Source: Pyrenophora tritici-repentis (taxonomy: Eukaryota; Ascomycota; Dothideomycetes; Pleosporales; Pleosporaceae). Taken from it: DNA of 64,000 nucleotides. The position numbers were made by a program, and so were the translations under genes. Under the pieces are notes generated by a model. It worked only from the letters and a program-made list of their open reading frames with translations. It did no database searches and was not told where the DNA came from. Shown here one piece after another: positions 51,241 to 63,630 of the stretch (its first letter is position 1; each line of letters begins with the position of its first letter). The stretch spans positions 868,001 to 932,000 of the forward strand of contig NC_089395.1 of the NCBI RefSeq assembly GCF_003171515.1. Reading direction: 5' to 3'.

Positions 51241-54200
51241 GAAGGCTAAAAGATTACGGATGTAGACGCCGCGCTCACTACTATCGCACGGAGTGGGACA
51301 GCTGAGCACACGTACCCTCTCGCACGATTATTTATTCTCGATTTAGGAGCGACGTGCTACATCACAAACAATCTAGATCGGATATACAACTATCGCCCGT
51401 TATTATTAGGAGACTATATATAGGCTAGTAGTATAAAGATTTAGATATAGGGATACGGGACCACAGATATCACGCTGCAAGATCAGCATAGGACAACAAA
51501 GCTAGTGTTGCGAGATGTGGCAATCTGCCCAGAGATTATATGCAATCTAGTTTCCTTCCGACTGCTACGGCAGAGAGGAATCTAGTAGGATACTAAATTA
51601 AACCCGACTAACCTACGAGGACTAGACGATTAAGTTATTAGCAACCTCTTAGAAACCTTTGGCTAGTGGGTATTAGAGTACAGTCCTCTACCCTAGGCAT
51701 TTATCCATACAAGAGCTATCACAACACGCACGCAGAGAGGACCAAAGAAGGCTTCAGCGATGCTATAGCACAAGAGACTTAGCCACCTAAGACTAGCAGC
51801 AATCGAGCACCTTGTGCAGTAGTCTAAGGGGGTGCGAGTCTAAGGGGTAACGATAGTACAATGCAACTCCTGCGGAAGAGCTAAGTCTAAGAGACAGATA
51901 CGACGCTCACCGCGAACCAACGACGAAGGCCTAGGAGAGCGACTCGCTATCGACTTCTATACATACGAAGCCCAGGCGATCACAAAAGAGAAGAGCTAAA
52001 TGCTTATTACTAATCGTTTTTTAGGCCTCTAATAGGACCTATACCTTACCGACAACTAGATAGCTAAGTTAACTATCTAGCTACTCACAACGTTCCTCTC
52101 CTTTATAAAGAACCACTACAATATCTCCGTTAAAACCATCGAGTCAGATAATAAGATTACGACCGTTAAGCTAGATGTCGAGCGATGGCTAGCAACATAG
52201 GGTATCATAGTCGAGCCCTCAGCCCTAGACACACAGGCACAAAACGGTGGAGCCGAGCGCTTAGGGGGTGTGAACAAGGAGAAGGCACGCGCAATGCGAC
52301 TTAACGCTAATCTCTCTTAGGAACCATAGCTAGAAATCACTCGAGCCGTAGTCTATCTCTATAATAGAACCCTAAACTACAATAATCACTAGAAGACACT
52401 ATACGAAGTCTTCTTCACACGAGTGGCTTTTAGCAACGGAATAGTTACATCTCTCTAAAAACTAAACATTACTTATCTTAAGGCATATGGCTGCAAAGCT
52501 TTCGCTATAACAGACGACACCTACAGAGGGAAGTCGCGCCTACAACGCCTCGACCTAAAGGCATAGATCGGATACCTAGTTAGATACCGATCATCAAACA
52601 TCTATCGCATCTAGATACCTTCACTCGCCAAAGTGATCAGCACTAGAGACGTCGTTTTCGACGAAAACTTAGTATTTAATGGCAAGACTAAAGACCTAAT
52701 AGACAATCTTATGCACAATACGCTAGAAGAAATCGCGACATATATGAGGACTATTAAGCTGCCAACACTAGCGCAGCAACTAGAGACGGAGTCCTTCTAT
52801 GAGGACAGTCCAATAGAGGAGTCACTCGCTTAGGACAGCGAGGGCGACCAGCCAGGATACTATTAAGGGAGAAAAATCCGGGACAGCTACCCGACACCTC
52901 CAGCGACACCGCCACCCGCAGCGTTGCTCGCGCGGCTAATAGCAGGAGCATCGCTAGATAAGAAGAATCGACAAGAAACCCCTAAGACTGCCCTATGGGC
53001 AGCAGCGTTCATAGCGGGTACCTAGGCCGGAAAGGTTAGAGAATACAGAGGAGTAGCTATAGACAAGGCTGCGATTGTAAGAATACTCGCCAAAGGCTTA
53101 AAGCCCTATCGCAGCTAGCTACCACCTCTACCAACATACTAAACTAAGCTTAAGGACTACCTAATAGGAGAACTATTTAAAGAAGCAGAACAGTCCTATC
53201 TAGCAAGCCACTATAAAATAAACTTATAGATAGAGATCCCTATAAAGAAAATTAAGCAAACAGGACAACAAAGCCTGGACTGCATGTAGGTATACACCTA
53301 CAAACTTAACAAGCATCACTAACTACTTAAGTGCAAGGCACGACTAGTCGTCCGCGGTGATTAGCAGCGAAACATTACATCGCAAGACACCTACGCGGCA
53401 ACACTCGCAAGCTGGTCGTTCCGAATGCTAACCGCAATTGCGGTAAAGTACGACCTAGAGCTCAAACAGTACGACGTAGTAAACGCCTTCGTGCATGCGA
53501 TAATAGACTAAGAAGTATTTATAAGAATGCCACGCGGCTATTAGAAGCTAGGCACTATACTTAAGCTTAATAAGGCATTGTATAGACTGCGCATATCCCC
53601 GCTCCTTTAGCAGAAAGAGTTCACAGGCACTCTTAAAGAACTCGGGTTCTAGGAAGTACTGTACGAACCCTGCTGTCTTATCAAAGACGGCATCATTATC
53701 TTCTTCTACGTGGACGACATTATACTCGCATACTATAAAGACATAGAACAATCCGCCCAGCAGGCAATTGCTAGCCTCTAGAATAGATACCTCTTTACTA
53801 GGGGAAACAACTTATAATAGTTCCTCGGCGTCGAGATTATCTAAGACCGAAAGGCGCGGACGATCTAGCTATCGCAGGCGGCCTACGCAGACAAGATTAG
53901 CAGACTAGCCGACCGTACCGACATTAGACACGACACACTAATAGCGACTGCCGAACTACTACTAAGAGACGGCCTCGCCTCCCTATTAGAGATTAACAAA
54001 TACTAGCGCAAGATAGGCTCGCTCCTCTTCGCAGCTGTGACTACTAGACTAGATATCGCCTTTGCGACGTCGCGGCTCGCCCGCTTTCTCTCTAACCTAG
54101 GACCGGAGCACCATAACGCTGCAGACTGAGTCCTCTAATATCTACTAGCGACAAAGCACCTCGCGCTATAACTCGGAGGAGGCGCTGGACTATAGATAGC

Positions 54201-54744
54201 TAGCGATGCTTCCTTTACCGACAATACCCTAGATAGGAAGAGCTCACAGGGCTACGCAATTAAGCTCTTTAATAGACTTATCGTATAGAAAGCTAACAAA
54301 CAAGACACTGTTACAACATGAACGACAGAAGCTAAGCTCCTCGCTCTATCTTAAGTAGCTAAGGAAGCTCTATTCCTGTCCCGTCTCCTTAAGGAGCTAA
54401 ACATCTAGCTTAACACCCCTAGTATTACTATTCAATGCGACAACAAACAGACTATTCGCCTAGTCACCGAGGAGGTCTCAAAGCTTCAAACTAAACTCAG
54501 ACATGTCGACATACACAATCACTAGATTAGACAGGATGTGTCGACAGGCCGGATCTCCGTAGAGTACATACCTACCGCGGATATGATCGCCGACAGTCTC
54601 ACCAAATCATTGCCACTAAACAAATGGCCAGAATTCCTAGAACAACTAGGACTAGTCCCCGCTAAGGAAATCCTGGCGAGAAACTCGGCACCGCTCAAAG
54701 AAATTCAAGAGAAACTTGAAAATCTCGTGGTAAGCCTTGAGTAG
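51238..54744 (+). pseudogene. Copia-2 pol pseudogene
   Basis: In frame with gag. The protease site reads DLGAT (51340; Ser to Leu by TCA to TTA). The pre-integrase His/Cys region is near 51770-51900. Integrase lies about 51940-52300 (Asp and Glu segments SDNKITT and GGAERLGG), RT about 53200-53850 with an intact FFYVDDIILA box near 53700, and RNase H about 54180-54550. The last 68 codons are open and end at 54744. All other lesions are RIP-type stops. It is the best preserved reference for the other Copia-2 fragments. Confidence 0.88.
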
Positions 54745-54794
54745 GACTAAGTGCTTAGCTTGCAAGCGTGAAGAGCGTCTTAGCTGAAGGGGTG

Positions 54795-55011
54795 TGTCAG
54801 ATAATAGCACTGTTGAAGATGAGAGCGTACAGACGCTAGGTTAGACTAGCGTGACCCGGCATCTGAGAGAGCCAATCGGATCACAGGAAGGCTTGGCACC
54901 CCCCCAGGTGTGCCCACAACCGTAGACAGAACCAACACACAATCAATCATCAATATCATCACGATCATTACCCATTTCATCAGTATTCCAGATAAGAGTG
55001 AATATCTGACA
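54795..55011 (+). repeat. Copia-2 3' LTR
   Basis: 217 bp, preceded by the polypurine tract GAAGGGGTG. It differs from the 5' LTR at several positions, mostly transitions. Confidence 0.92.
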
Positions 55012-55016
55012 CCTTT

Positions 55017-56386
55017 ACACACTAGATAAGTCTAAACTTAAGGCTAGTAAAAAGGAGAGATACTTGCTATACCACAGACGCTTTACACACCTAGGACCTA
55101 TAGAGATCACTAAACTTTATAGAGTTATAACCCTTAAGAAGAAGATTTAAGTGCTAGAAAAGACGAAGATCTGCGAGTTCTGCGCCCTAATAAAGATAAG
55201 GAATAGCATATCTAAGTACGTAAAAGACTATAAAGCTAAGAAGTTAGCTCTAGTATAGTTTAATATAATAGGACTTTTTCTAACATCTCTGTACGGTAAC
55301 TAATAGTTTCTCCTTATTATTAATAGTTACACGCGGAAAAACTAGGTTATCTTATTAAGGTAGAAGGGAGTCGCATAAAAGTAACTTAGAGCCTAGAAGA
55401 TCTTTATTAAATATTAGGCTAACGAGAAAGTTAAAGCTACTAGGACTAATAACGCACTAGAACTCTTATAATAAGTTAAGGAATAAAGAGTTATATAAGG
55501 AGTAGAGCTATGGCCTACTATATTTACGTTATTAAATTAGAATAGACTAGCTAAGCGAAATATCTAAACTACGGAAGCCGACATAAGGGCGATAATTAAG
55601 TTCCAGGATAAAGCTGTCGAAGTAGACGTATATCTACGAAACTGTATAAGTATAAGACCTACGATTAATAGAACGTAAGTTAACCCTAAAGAGACATTTA
55701 TAGGAAAAACTCTATTAATTAACTATACCTATATATAGGGGAGTAGATGCTATTCCTACATTAACCCTAATATAATCTTAGTAGATTAACGGCATAATAA
55801 GCTCGTAGACTGCGGCAGAATTAGTGTATTTATAGGATATTTTAAGATAATAAATAGGTACTTTAAATTCTACTTACTAGAACTAGGATACACTTTAAGA
55901 TTAAGCTATCTATTTATAAATAAACACACTCCTAGAGGAAAAGTCGAACTACGATTATAGAATATCCTAGGTAGACTAAAAGGAACGCAGAACATTATAA
56001 TAGACTGAAAACTAAGAGGAAGACTAAGGAAAGATCTGACTCCTACTTAACGAGCTTATATAGAACTAACTCCTATAGCATTAACTCTTATATAACTAAT
56101 AGAATAAGCTGCTATAGAATAGGTAGAACCACTAACTGCAGAAGAGATAGGGCTACCTCCTATAGAATAAATGGATACATCGCCTATAAAATAAGTAGAG
56201 CTAACTCCTATAGCCTTATCTAATAATAAGCGAGTACTTAATATAGTAGATAGAATAGAACTTAAAGAACCTATGTTATCTTTACTAGAAGCCATAAGAT
56301 ACTTTATAAGAGGGTCTAAGCGTAAGAGACCTAGCGAAGACACTATAGAAGATAGAAGATTCTATAAGACTATTAAAGCTATGCTA
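55017..56386 (+). mobile_element. Copia-3 remnant, right part, RIPed
   Basis: Continues 49303-49698. The pre-integrase region (LYHRRFTHLGPIEITKLYR) is near 55055-55130, with Cys pair CEFC near 55180. The integrase core lies near 55250-55560. It ends at element G (56387) before any RT. Confidence 0.7.
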
Positions 56387-58240
56387 ACATGGTTGGCAAG
56401 CGAGCGGCCCACGCAAGCGAGCGGCCCACCCCACCAACTTTCTGCGCCTTGTAAACTCCTCCCTATTATGGCTCCCCCAATTCAAGCCCCACCAACCTCT
56501 TCTGAGGTTAATATACACCTTGCAATCTCAGCTATTAATAGAAGCCAAATTCAGTCTATAAGAGATGCTGCGCAGACATTTGAAGTCCCCCGAACGACGC
56601 TCCGACGCCGACGCGCTGGTAAGCCTGCGCGCGCAGATTGCCAGCCCAACTCAAGGAAGCTTACCTAGAGAGAAGAGGAGGTGATTATCAGCCATATACT
56701 TCAGCTAGATCAGCGTGGATTTGCGCCTACCTACGCAGCTATACGTGATATGGCTGATAAGCTGCTAGCTGCGCGCGGCGCTGGCCAGGTTAGGCAGAAG
56801 TGGCTAGCCAACTTTGTCAAGCGTACAGACAGTCTTTGGACGTGTTTTAACTAAGCGTACGATAGGCAGAGAGCTCTATGTGAGGATCTAGCCCTAATTA
56901 GGACCTGGTTTAAGCTTGTAGAGGAGACAAAAGCTAAGTACAGCATCTGCGATAAGGACGTCTACAACTTTAATAAAGCTGGCTTTATAATAGGCAAGAT
57001 TACAACGCAGCTAGTTATAATAGGAGCAGAAAGGAGAGGTAGGCCGAAGACTCTTCAGCTAGGCAATCGCGAGTAGGTAACGCTAATTGCTGCTATCAGC
57101 GCTGCTGGCTGGTCAGTCCCACCGTTCCTCATCTTCGCTGGCCAGTACCACCTATCAGCCTGGTACGAGGAAGCTGAGATCCTACGCGACTAGGCGATCG
57201 CAGTCAGCGACAATGGCTAGACGAATAATAAGCTTAGAGTTGAGTGGCTAAAGCACTTTAACGCTCACACGCAGGCTCGTAGCATAGGCGCGCGTCGCCT
57301 GCTTATTGTTGATGGCCATAAGAGCTACTAATCTCTAGCGTTCCAGGAGCTCTGCAAAGAGAACAACATCTACACGCTCTGTATGCTACCTCACTCATCC
57401 TACCTACTCCAGCCGCTTGATGTTGGCTGCTTCTCGCCATTGAAGCGCGCGTACAGCCGTGAGGTGGAGAGCCTCATGCGCAACCACATCAACCACATCA
57501 CCAAGCTAGAGTTTCTGCCAGCATTTAAGATAGCATTCAATCGCGCCTTCACGCCAGCCAACATCTGCTCAGCCTTCCGCGGCGCAGGCCTTGTTCCTCT
57601 ACAACTAGAGGCTGTTCTATCAAAGGTAGATGTACAGCTGCGTACACCTACTCCTCCAGCAGCTCTACCAGAGGCTCCCTGGGTAGCTCAAACGCCGAGC
57701 AACGCGCGTGAGCTTGAGGCTCAGTCAAGCCTTATACGTGAGCGCGTGCGCCAGCACAAGAGCTCATCACCAGCTTTAATTATTATAGCAATTGACTAGC
57801 TAAAGAAAGGCGCTGAGGTGATGATGCTCTCTTCTGAGCTAATGCGGGATTGGATCTCTAGTCTTGAGAAAGCCAACAGCGCAGCGTCAGCGCGTAGGCG
57901 GCGCTCTAAAAGGCGTATACAGAAGCATGGAGTACTTACAAAAGGAGCTGGAGAGGATATACTGGCTCAAAATGAGGCTGACCAGCAGATTGCTCATGAA
58001 GAGCGTCAAGGAGGAGCACGATCAGGCGTCAGCCAGCGGGCTCAAAGGCGCTGCACCAGGTGCAAGGAGACTGGGCACAACTCACGCACATGCAACACTA
58101 ATACTATTAATATAGAGTAATCTACTGTATTAATATCTAGCAATAATATTATCGCGTTGTTGAGATGTATCGCTTTGAAGTTGCAAAAGTTGGTGGGGTG
58201 GGCCGCTCGCTTGCGTGGGCCGCTCGCTTGCCAACCATGT
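56387..58240 (+). mobile_element. Fot1/pogo-like DNA transposon G, lightly RIPed
   Basis: 1854 bp, exactly the length of element E, with 55-bp TIRs (ACATGGTTGGCAAGCGAGCG...) and TA at both ends (56385-56386, 58241-58242). The iteron is CAAGCGAGCGGCCCAC. The left flank is Copia-3 and the right flank is Copia-2, which is not expected for a simple insertion. Confidence 0.93.
56468..58120 (+). pseudogene. Transposase of element G, RIPed
   Basis: Close homologue of the 550-aa transposase of E, of the same total length. It starts at ATG 56468 (MAPPIQAPPTSSEVNIHLAI); the N-terminal 66 or so codons differ most from E. A first TAG stop occurs where E has CAG (after SRKLT), with others in the middle. 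Long open blocks remain at 57383-57799 (third catalytic Asp, [11 protein letters not shown]) and 57818-58120. The C-terminal zinc knuckle [15 protein letters not shown] is intact. No functional protein is expected. Confidence 0.88.
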
Positions 58241-60339
58241 TAAGTAGCTTTTAGTAATAGAATAGTTATATCTCTCTAAAAACTAAACTTTACTTATCTT
58301 AAGGTATATAGCTACAAAGCTTTCGCTATAATAGATAATACTTATAGAGGAAAGTCTTGTCTATAGCGTCTCGACCTGAAGGTATAAATTAGATACCTAG
58401 TTAGATACTAGGTATTAAATATCTACTGAATTTAGATACTATTACTTACTAAAGTAATAGGCACTAGAGACGTTGTCTTTAACGAATAGTAGGTTTTTAA
58501 TAGTAAAACTAAAGACCTAATAGATAACCTTATGCATAATACGCTAGAAGAAATCGCGATATACGTAAGGACTATTAAGCTACTAAAACTAGCGCAGTAA
58601 CTAGAGACAAAGTCCTTCTATAAGGATAGTCTACTAGAGGAGTTACTCGCTTAGGACAGCGAGGGCGACTAGCTAGGATACTATTAAGGGAGGAAAATTT
58701 AGGATAGCTACCTAATACCTCTAGCGACACCGCCACTCGCAGCGTTGCTTGCGCAGCTAATAGCAGGAGTATTGCTATATAAGAAGGATTAATAAGGAAC
58801 CCCTAAAACTACCATATAGGTAGCAGCGTTTATAGTAAGTACCTAGGCTAGAAAACTTTAAGAATATAGAGAAGTAGCTATAGATAAAGCTATAATTGTA
58901 AGAATACTCGATAAAGGCTTAAAGTCCTATCGTAGTTAGCTGCTATCTTTACTAATATATTAAACCAAGCTTAAGGACTACCTAATAAGAGAACTATTTA
59001 AAGAAGTAGAATAGTCTTATCTAGTAAGCTACTATTAAATAAACTTATGGATCGAGATCCCTATAAAGAAAATTAAGTAAATAAGATAATAAATTCTAGA
59101 TTATATATAGGTATACACCTATAAACTTAATAAGTATTACTAACTACTTAAGTGTAAGGTATAACTAGTTATCTATATTAATTAGTAGTAAAACATTACA
59201 TCGTAAGATATCTACGCAGCAGCACTTATAAGCTAGTTATTCTGAATACTAACGCAATTGCGGCGAAGTACGATCTAGAACTTAAATAATACGACGTAGT
59301 AAACGACTTCGTGTATATAATAATAGACTAAGAAGAATTTATAAGAATACTACGTAGCTATTAGACGCTAGGTAGTATACTTAAGCTTAATAAGGTATTA
59401 TATAGACTACGTATATCCCTACTCTTTTAGTAGAAAGAGTTTATAAGCACTCTTAAAGAACTTGGTTTCTAAGAAGTACTATACGAGCCCTGCTATCTTA
59501 TTAAAGGTGGCATTATTATCTTCTTCTACGTAGACGGTATTATACTAGTATAATATAAAGACATAGAGCAATCCGCCTAGTAGGTCATTACCTACCTATA
59601 GGAGAAGTACTTCTTTATTATAGGAAATAACCTATAATAGTTTCTTAACGTTAAGATTATTAGTGATTATAAATTAAGGATAATCTAACTATCGTAGGCG
59701 GCCTACGTAGATAAGATTAGTAGACTAGCTAACTATACTAACATTGGATACGACACGCTAATAGCAGCTACGAAGCTACTCCCTAGAGATAGGCTCGCCT
59801 CCCTATTAGAAATTAATAAATACTAGCGTAAGATAGGCTTACTCCTCTTCGCAGCTATAACTACTAGACTAGACATCGCCTTTATAACGTCGTAGCTTGC
59901 CTACTTCCCCTCTAATCTAGGACTAGAGCACTATAACGCTACTAACTAAGCTCTTTTATATTTACTAGCAATAAAATACCTCGCGCTATAACTTAGAGGA
60001 GGCACTAGACTATAGATAGCTAGCGACGCCTCTTTTACTAATAATATCCTAGATAGGAAGAGCTTATAAAGCTACGCGATTAAGCTCTCTAATAGACTTA
60101 TCGCATAGAAAGTAAACAAATAAGACACTATTATAATATTAATAATAGAAGCTAAGCTTCTCGCCCTATCTTAAGTAGCTAAGGAAGCTCTATTCCTGTC
60201 CCGTCTCCTTAAGGAGCTAAACATCGAGCTTAACACCCCTAGTATTACTATTTAATGCGATAATAAATAGACTATTCGCCTAGTTACTAAGGAGGTCTTA
60301 AAGCTTTAAACTAAACTTAGACATGTCGATATAAATAAC

Positions 60340-60462
60340 TGTTAGGCCTACGCAATGCGAGGTGTACAATATATACTATTCTACCACGATGATCAGGAGT
60401 TCACTGATTATACGTACCTTTTTAGTTGCATAGCGTAGTGGGTGTAGACCTGCGTTCTGACA
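60340..60462 (+). repeat. Solo LTR, 123-bp family
   Basis: 123 bp, TGTTAGGCC...GTTCTGACA, flanked by perfect ATAAC duplications (60335-60339, 60463-60467) inside Copia-2 RNase H. It is not RIPed. It is the only copy in the window. Confidence 0.88.
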
Positions 60463-60742
60463 ATAACTACTAGATTAGATAAGAGGTGTCGATAGGCCAG
60501 ATCTCCGTAGAGTACACGCCTACCGCGGATGTGATCGCCGACGGTCTTACCAAGTTATTGCTACTAAATAAATAGCTAGAATTCCTAGAACAACTAGGAC
60601 TAGTCCCCGCTGAGGAAATCCTGGCGAGAAACTCAGCACTACTCGAAGAAATTCAAGAAAAACTTAAATATCTCGTAGTAAGCCTTAAGTAGGACTAAGT
60701 GCCTAGCTTATAAGCGTAAAGAGCGTCTAAGCTAAAGGGGTG

Positions 60743-60958
60743 TGTTAGATAATAGCACTATTAAAGATGAGAGCGTACAGACGCTAGGTTAGACTAGCGC
60801 AACCTAGCATCTGTGAGAGCTAATCGGATCACAGGAAGGCTTGGCACCCCCTAGGTGTGCCCACAACCGTAGACAGAACCACAACACCATCAATCATCAA
60901 TATCATCCCGATTATTACCCATTTCATCAGTATTCCAGATGAGAGTGAATATCTGACA
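60743..60958 (+). repeat. Copia-2 3' LTR (RIPed copy)
   Basis: 216 bp, starting TGTTAGATAATAG (C to T of TGTCAG) and ending ATATCTGACA. Confidence 0.88.
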
Positions 60959-61336
60959 ATAGCAGAGTTTAGTAAGGAAGAGTAGGAGATCTTTCTTCTT
61001 GCTACTAAAGGCAGGGGGGTTAGGTAGTCGTTCTAACCTCAAATTCTTATTAGGGGCGGGAGTTTAGGTCGTAGGTAGGGTCTAGGTGGTTAGAGACAAG
61101 CTATTCCTAGACTTTAGGGTGCCTTTAGGTGCTAGTTTCTCTTTAGTCTTATCGAAAGTAGCTTTTAGCAAGGTTCTTGCTAACTGCGTAACTATATTAA
61201 GGCGCTCTTTAAAGTCCTTACGTATAGCAGCTATTTCCTTATAATAACGCGCCTCTTGCTTAGCAAGAGTGTCCGTTAGGCTAGTAATCTGCTGCAGTAT
61301 AAGCTGTAAAGCAGAGTTTGGCTCCTCAGTAGTCAT
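60959..61336 (-). pseudogene. N-terminal gag fragment of a second Gypsy family
   Basis: Minus strand, ATG at 61336 (MTTEEPNSALQLILQQITSL). An open frame of about 84 codons runs to 61082, then RIPed sequence to 60959. The segment is helical and coiled-coil-like (repeated Leu, Lys, Glu), typical of the Gag N-terminus of fungal Gypsy elements. It starts only 21 nt from the 5' LTR. The rest of the element is cut off by the Copia-2 copy. An in-frame ATG upstream at 61363 would lie inside the LTR and is unlikely. Confidence 0.65.
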
Positions 61337-61357
61337 AGTTAGTGTGACGCAACGTAA

Positions 61358-61628
61358 TGTCACGGGAGACTACGTCGCAGTCGAACACAGACAGAAGATA
61401 GTCTTTACAGTTCTTTATTAATCGTAGTTAATATCTAGTATAGATACAAGACGTTGCGTAAGGAAACAGAACAGGTTCAAGTTGCGGTGAGCAGATATAA
61501 GCGGGGCCTGTGCGCTTAGCGCGGGGCCTGTGCTGCTCTTAGCTAATCAATAGGTGCCGGGTGCTTACAGGAGCACCTAGCGTCTATAGCCGTTCAGGTG
61601 TCAGGGAATTAGGGTGATTACCGTGACA
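61358..61628 (-). repeat. 5' LTR of the second Gypsy family
   Basis: 271 bp. On the minus strand TGTCACGGTAATC...CTCCCGTGACA, with matching short inverted ends (TGTCACGG/CCGTGACA). The downstream gag start is on the same strand. Confidence 0.78.
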
Positions 61629-62880
61629 CAAGGTAACATTGTTGCCGTCGAACGTTGGGACACTGTCTACAGGATACGGAGGCAGCTAGGACGCATAGAC
61701 TAGAGTAGAGCTTCAGCTTGTCTTATTTAGCTTTGTTAGAGACTGCGCTATTATCTAAAGAACCTTCGTTATGCTATCGTCCTGCGTTGCCTAGGCTATC
61801 ACTAGCTGCTAAGGGTCTACAGGGGTATAGATCTAAGGGGAGTTCGCTAACTCCGTTAAGGGGCCCGCAGTAAGGGGGACACTTATTATCTCTACGTCGT
61901 AATCTAGCATACTTAGGGTAGGACGCTTACTCTTCTAAGGGGTAGTCGGCGGCGGAATCTCTAGTCTAAACGACAAGAACTCTAACGTGTCTAATCGTTG
62001 TTTAGGAAGATTAGTTATAGGCTGTCGCTTAATTTCCCTCTTTAATCTACTACTACTACTAGTTTAGCCGCTACTTATAGGCGCTAAGCTAAGAACTAGT
62101 GTTGTATAAAAAACAAGAGTAATAGAATAGCTAAAAAGGTTGTGCACAAAGATGTTACCGTTACTTTATTAAATACTATTTAGTGTAGCTCTCTCTTCAG
62201 AAGCGCGACTAATAACTCTTTTATCTAGTCGCTTACTAACTTTCCTATACTTTCTAAGTACCTTTTAAAACTCTCCGCTAGCACTGCTAGCTTATCTTCT
62301 TTCTTAAAGTTGCATCTTTAACCGCTTATTGTGTGTTTCCAAATCGTATTCGGCCGTGACGCGGCGAATATGTGTTAATTTCTAGCCCTAGCTCCTGTCC
62401 GAAAGGCGCTTAGCTAACTCCTAACTCCTCGCCGCCTCTCGCGCCGAGCTTAGGGGTTTGCTACTCTCCCTAGGACCGCCCTATTTTGCGCGTCTATTCT
62501 CGCAGTTCGAACACCTCTTAGATGTTACTATACAGCTTTTCTCTTTCTGCTCTAGAATCTAAATAACTCTTAACTTTGCTCTTATACTATTTTCTTATCT
62601 TTTTCTTATTAATAACTATCTTTCTGCTGTACTTCTAGTCTTAGTATCCGTACCGCGAGGCTGTCTTAGCCTTTAGGGTTCTAGTTTTCATAAAAATATG
62701 CTAGTTACAAACTTCCTAGATATTGCTATCACGAAAGTCTGTTAGAAGAGTGCGCAAACAGTTTACGCGCAGCCCTCGTAAGGTTAAGAAGCTAGAGGTT
62801 TAAGTTTTAATCGGTCGCTATATGTAGTGGAGGATTTTCCTATAGGAACGTGTGCTCGATGTAAGTATTAGAGATTAGAT
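61629..62880 (-). other. RIPed repeat-like DNA, not identified
   Basis: AT-rich with scattered once-coding frames on the minus strand. I find no domain, TIR or LTR boundary that I trust. Confidence 0.4.
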
Positions 62881-63165
62881 TGTTGAGAGAGAGTGTGTGT
62901 AGGTGTCTGAGTGATGTCCGATGGGATCCTTCGCGATCCCATATGGTTTCCACTGTCCGAGCGCCCTTCGGGTCCGTTCATTCCCACTTGCTCCACCACA
63001 GTACGTACGTGGAGAGCACGTGACTACGTGCGTGGCCCGTGCCGTGGGGTGGGATTCAGTTCGTACGCGAGCTGCAGCCCACCTCCTCTAATCAATCATA
63101 ACCATCTACTTCAACTCGTTGCAACGACCGTTACTTGATTCAACCTCACCTTTGCCGTATCAACA
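62881..63165 (+). repeat. Possible LTR of unknown family
   Basis: Begins TGTTGAGAG and ends TATCAACA (6-bp matching ends). Composition is normal and not RIPed, and it contains a hairpin (ATGGGATC...GATCCCAT near 62918-62939). The flanking 5-mers (TAGAT, GTAGA) do not match, so the boundaries are uncertain. Confidence 0.4.
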
Positions 63166-63630
63166 GTAGATAAGCGCCTCTAGGATAGATACCTCTTTAC
63201 TAGGGGAAACGACTTATAGTAGTTCCTTGACGTTAAGATTATTTAAGACTAAAAAGCGCGGATAATCTAGCTGTCGTAGGTAGCCTATGTAGACAAGATT
63301 AGTAGACTAGCTAACTATACTAACATTAGACACAATACGCTAATCGCAACTACTAAACTATAACCTAGAGATAGTCTCGCCTCCGTATTAGAGATTAATA
63401 AATACTAGCGTAAGATAGGCTTACTCCTCTTCGCAGCTATAACTACTAGACTAAACATTACCTTTGCGACGTCGCGGCTTGCCCGCTTTCTCTTAAATCC
63501 AGGACTGAAGTACTACGACGCTGCCGACTAATTCCTTCTATATCTCTTAGTAATAAAGCATCTTACACTACAACTTAGAGGAGATATAGGCCTATACATA
63601 GCTAGCGATGCTTCCTTTACTAATAATACC
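63166..63630 (+). mobile_element. Copia-2 fragment (RT-RNase H), RIPed
   Basis: Aligns with Copia-2 at about 53775-54225, including the SRLARF/RNase H entry segment. It is broken off on both sides by other repeats. Confidence 0.8.

Larger units (their letters stand above)
49699..55011 (+). mobile_element. Full-length Copia-2 retrotransposon, RIPed
   Basis: 5313 bp with 217-bp LTRs (49699-49915, 54795-55011) and a perfect CCTTT target duplication (49694-49698, 55012-55016). The gag-pol frame from ATG 49951 to the stop at 54742-54744 is kept over 1598 codons with no net indel. It is silenced only by substitutions of RIP type. It is inserted in Copia-3. Confidence 0.93.
58243..60958 (+). mobile_element. 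Copia-2 copy, 5'-truncated, RIPed
   Basis: Aligns with Copia-2 from about 52430 to its end, so it lacks LTR, gag, protease and most of integrase. RT is about 59050-59680 (a remnant of the FFYVD box near 59525) and RNase H about 60020-60340. It is more heavily RIPed than 49699-55011. It ends in a 3' LTR at 60743-60958 and is interrupted by a 123-bp solo LTR. Confidence 0.85.

Noticed and set aside
62881..63165. Confident solo LTR call
   Set aside because: The ends look LTR-like but the flanking 5-mers do not match, so it is listed with low confidence only.
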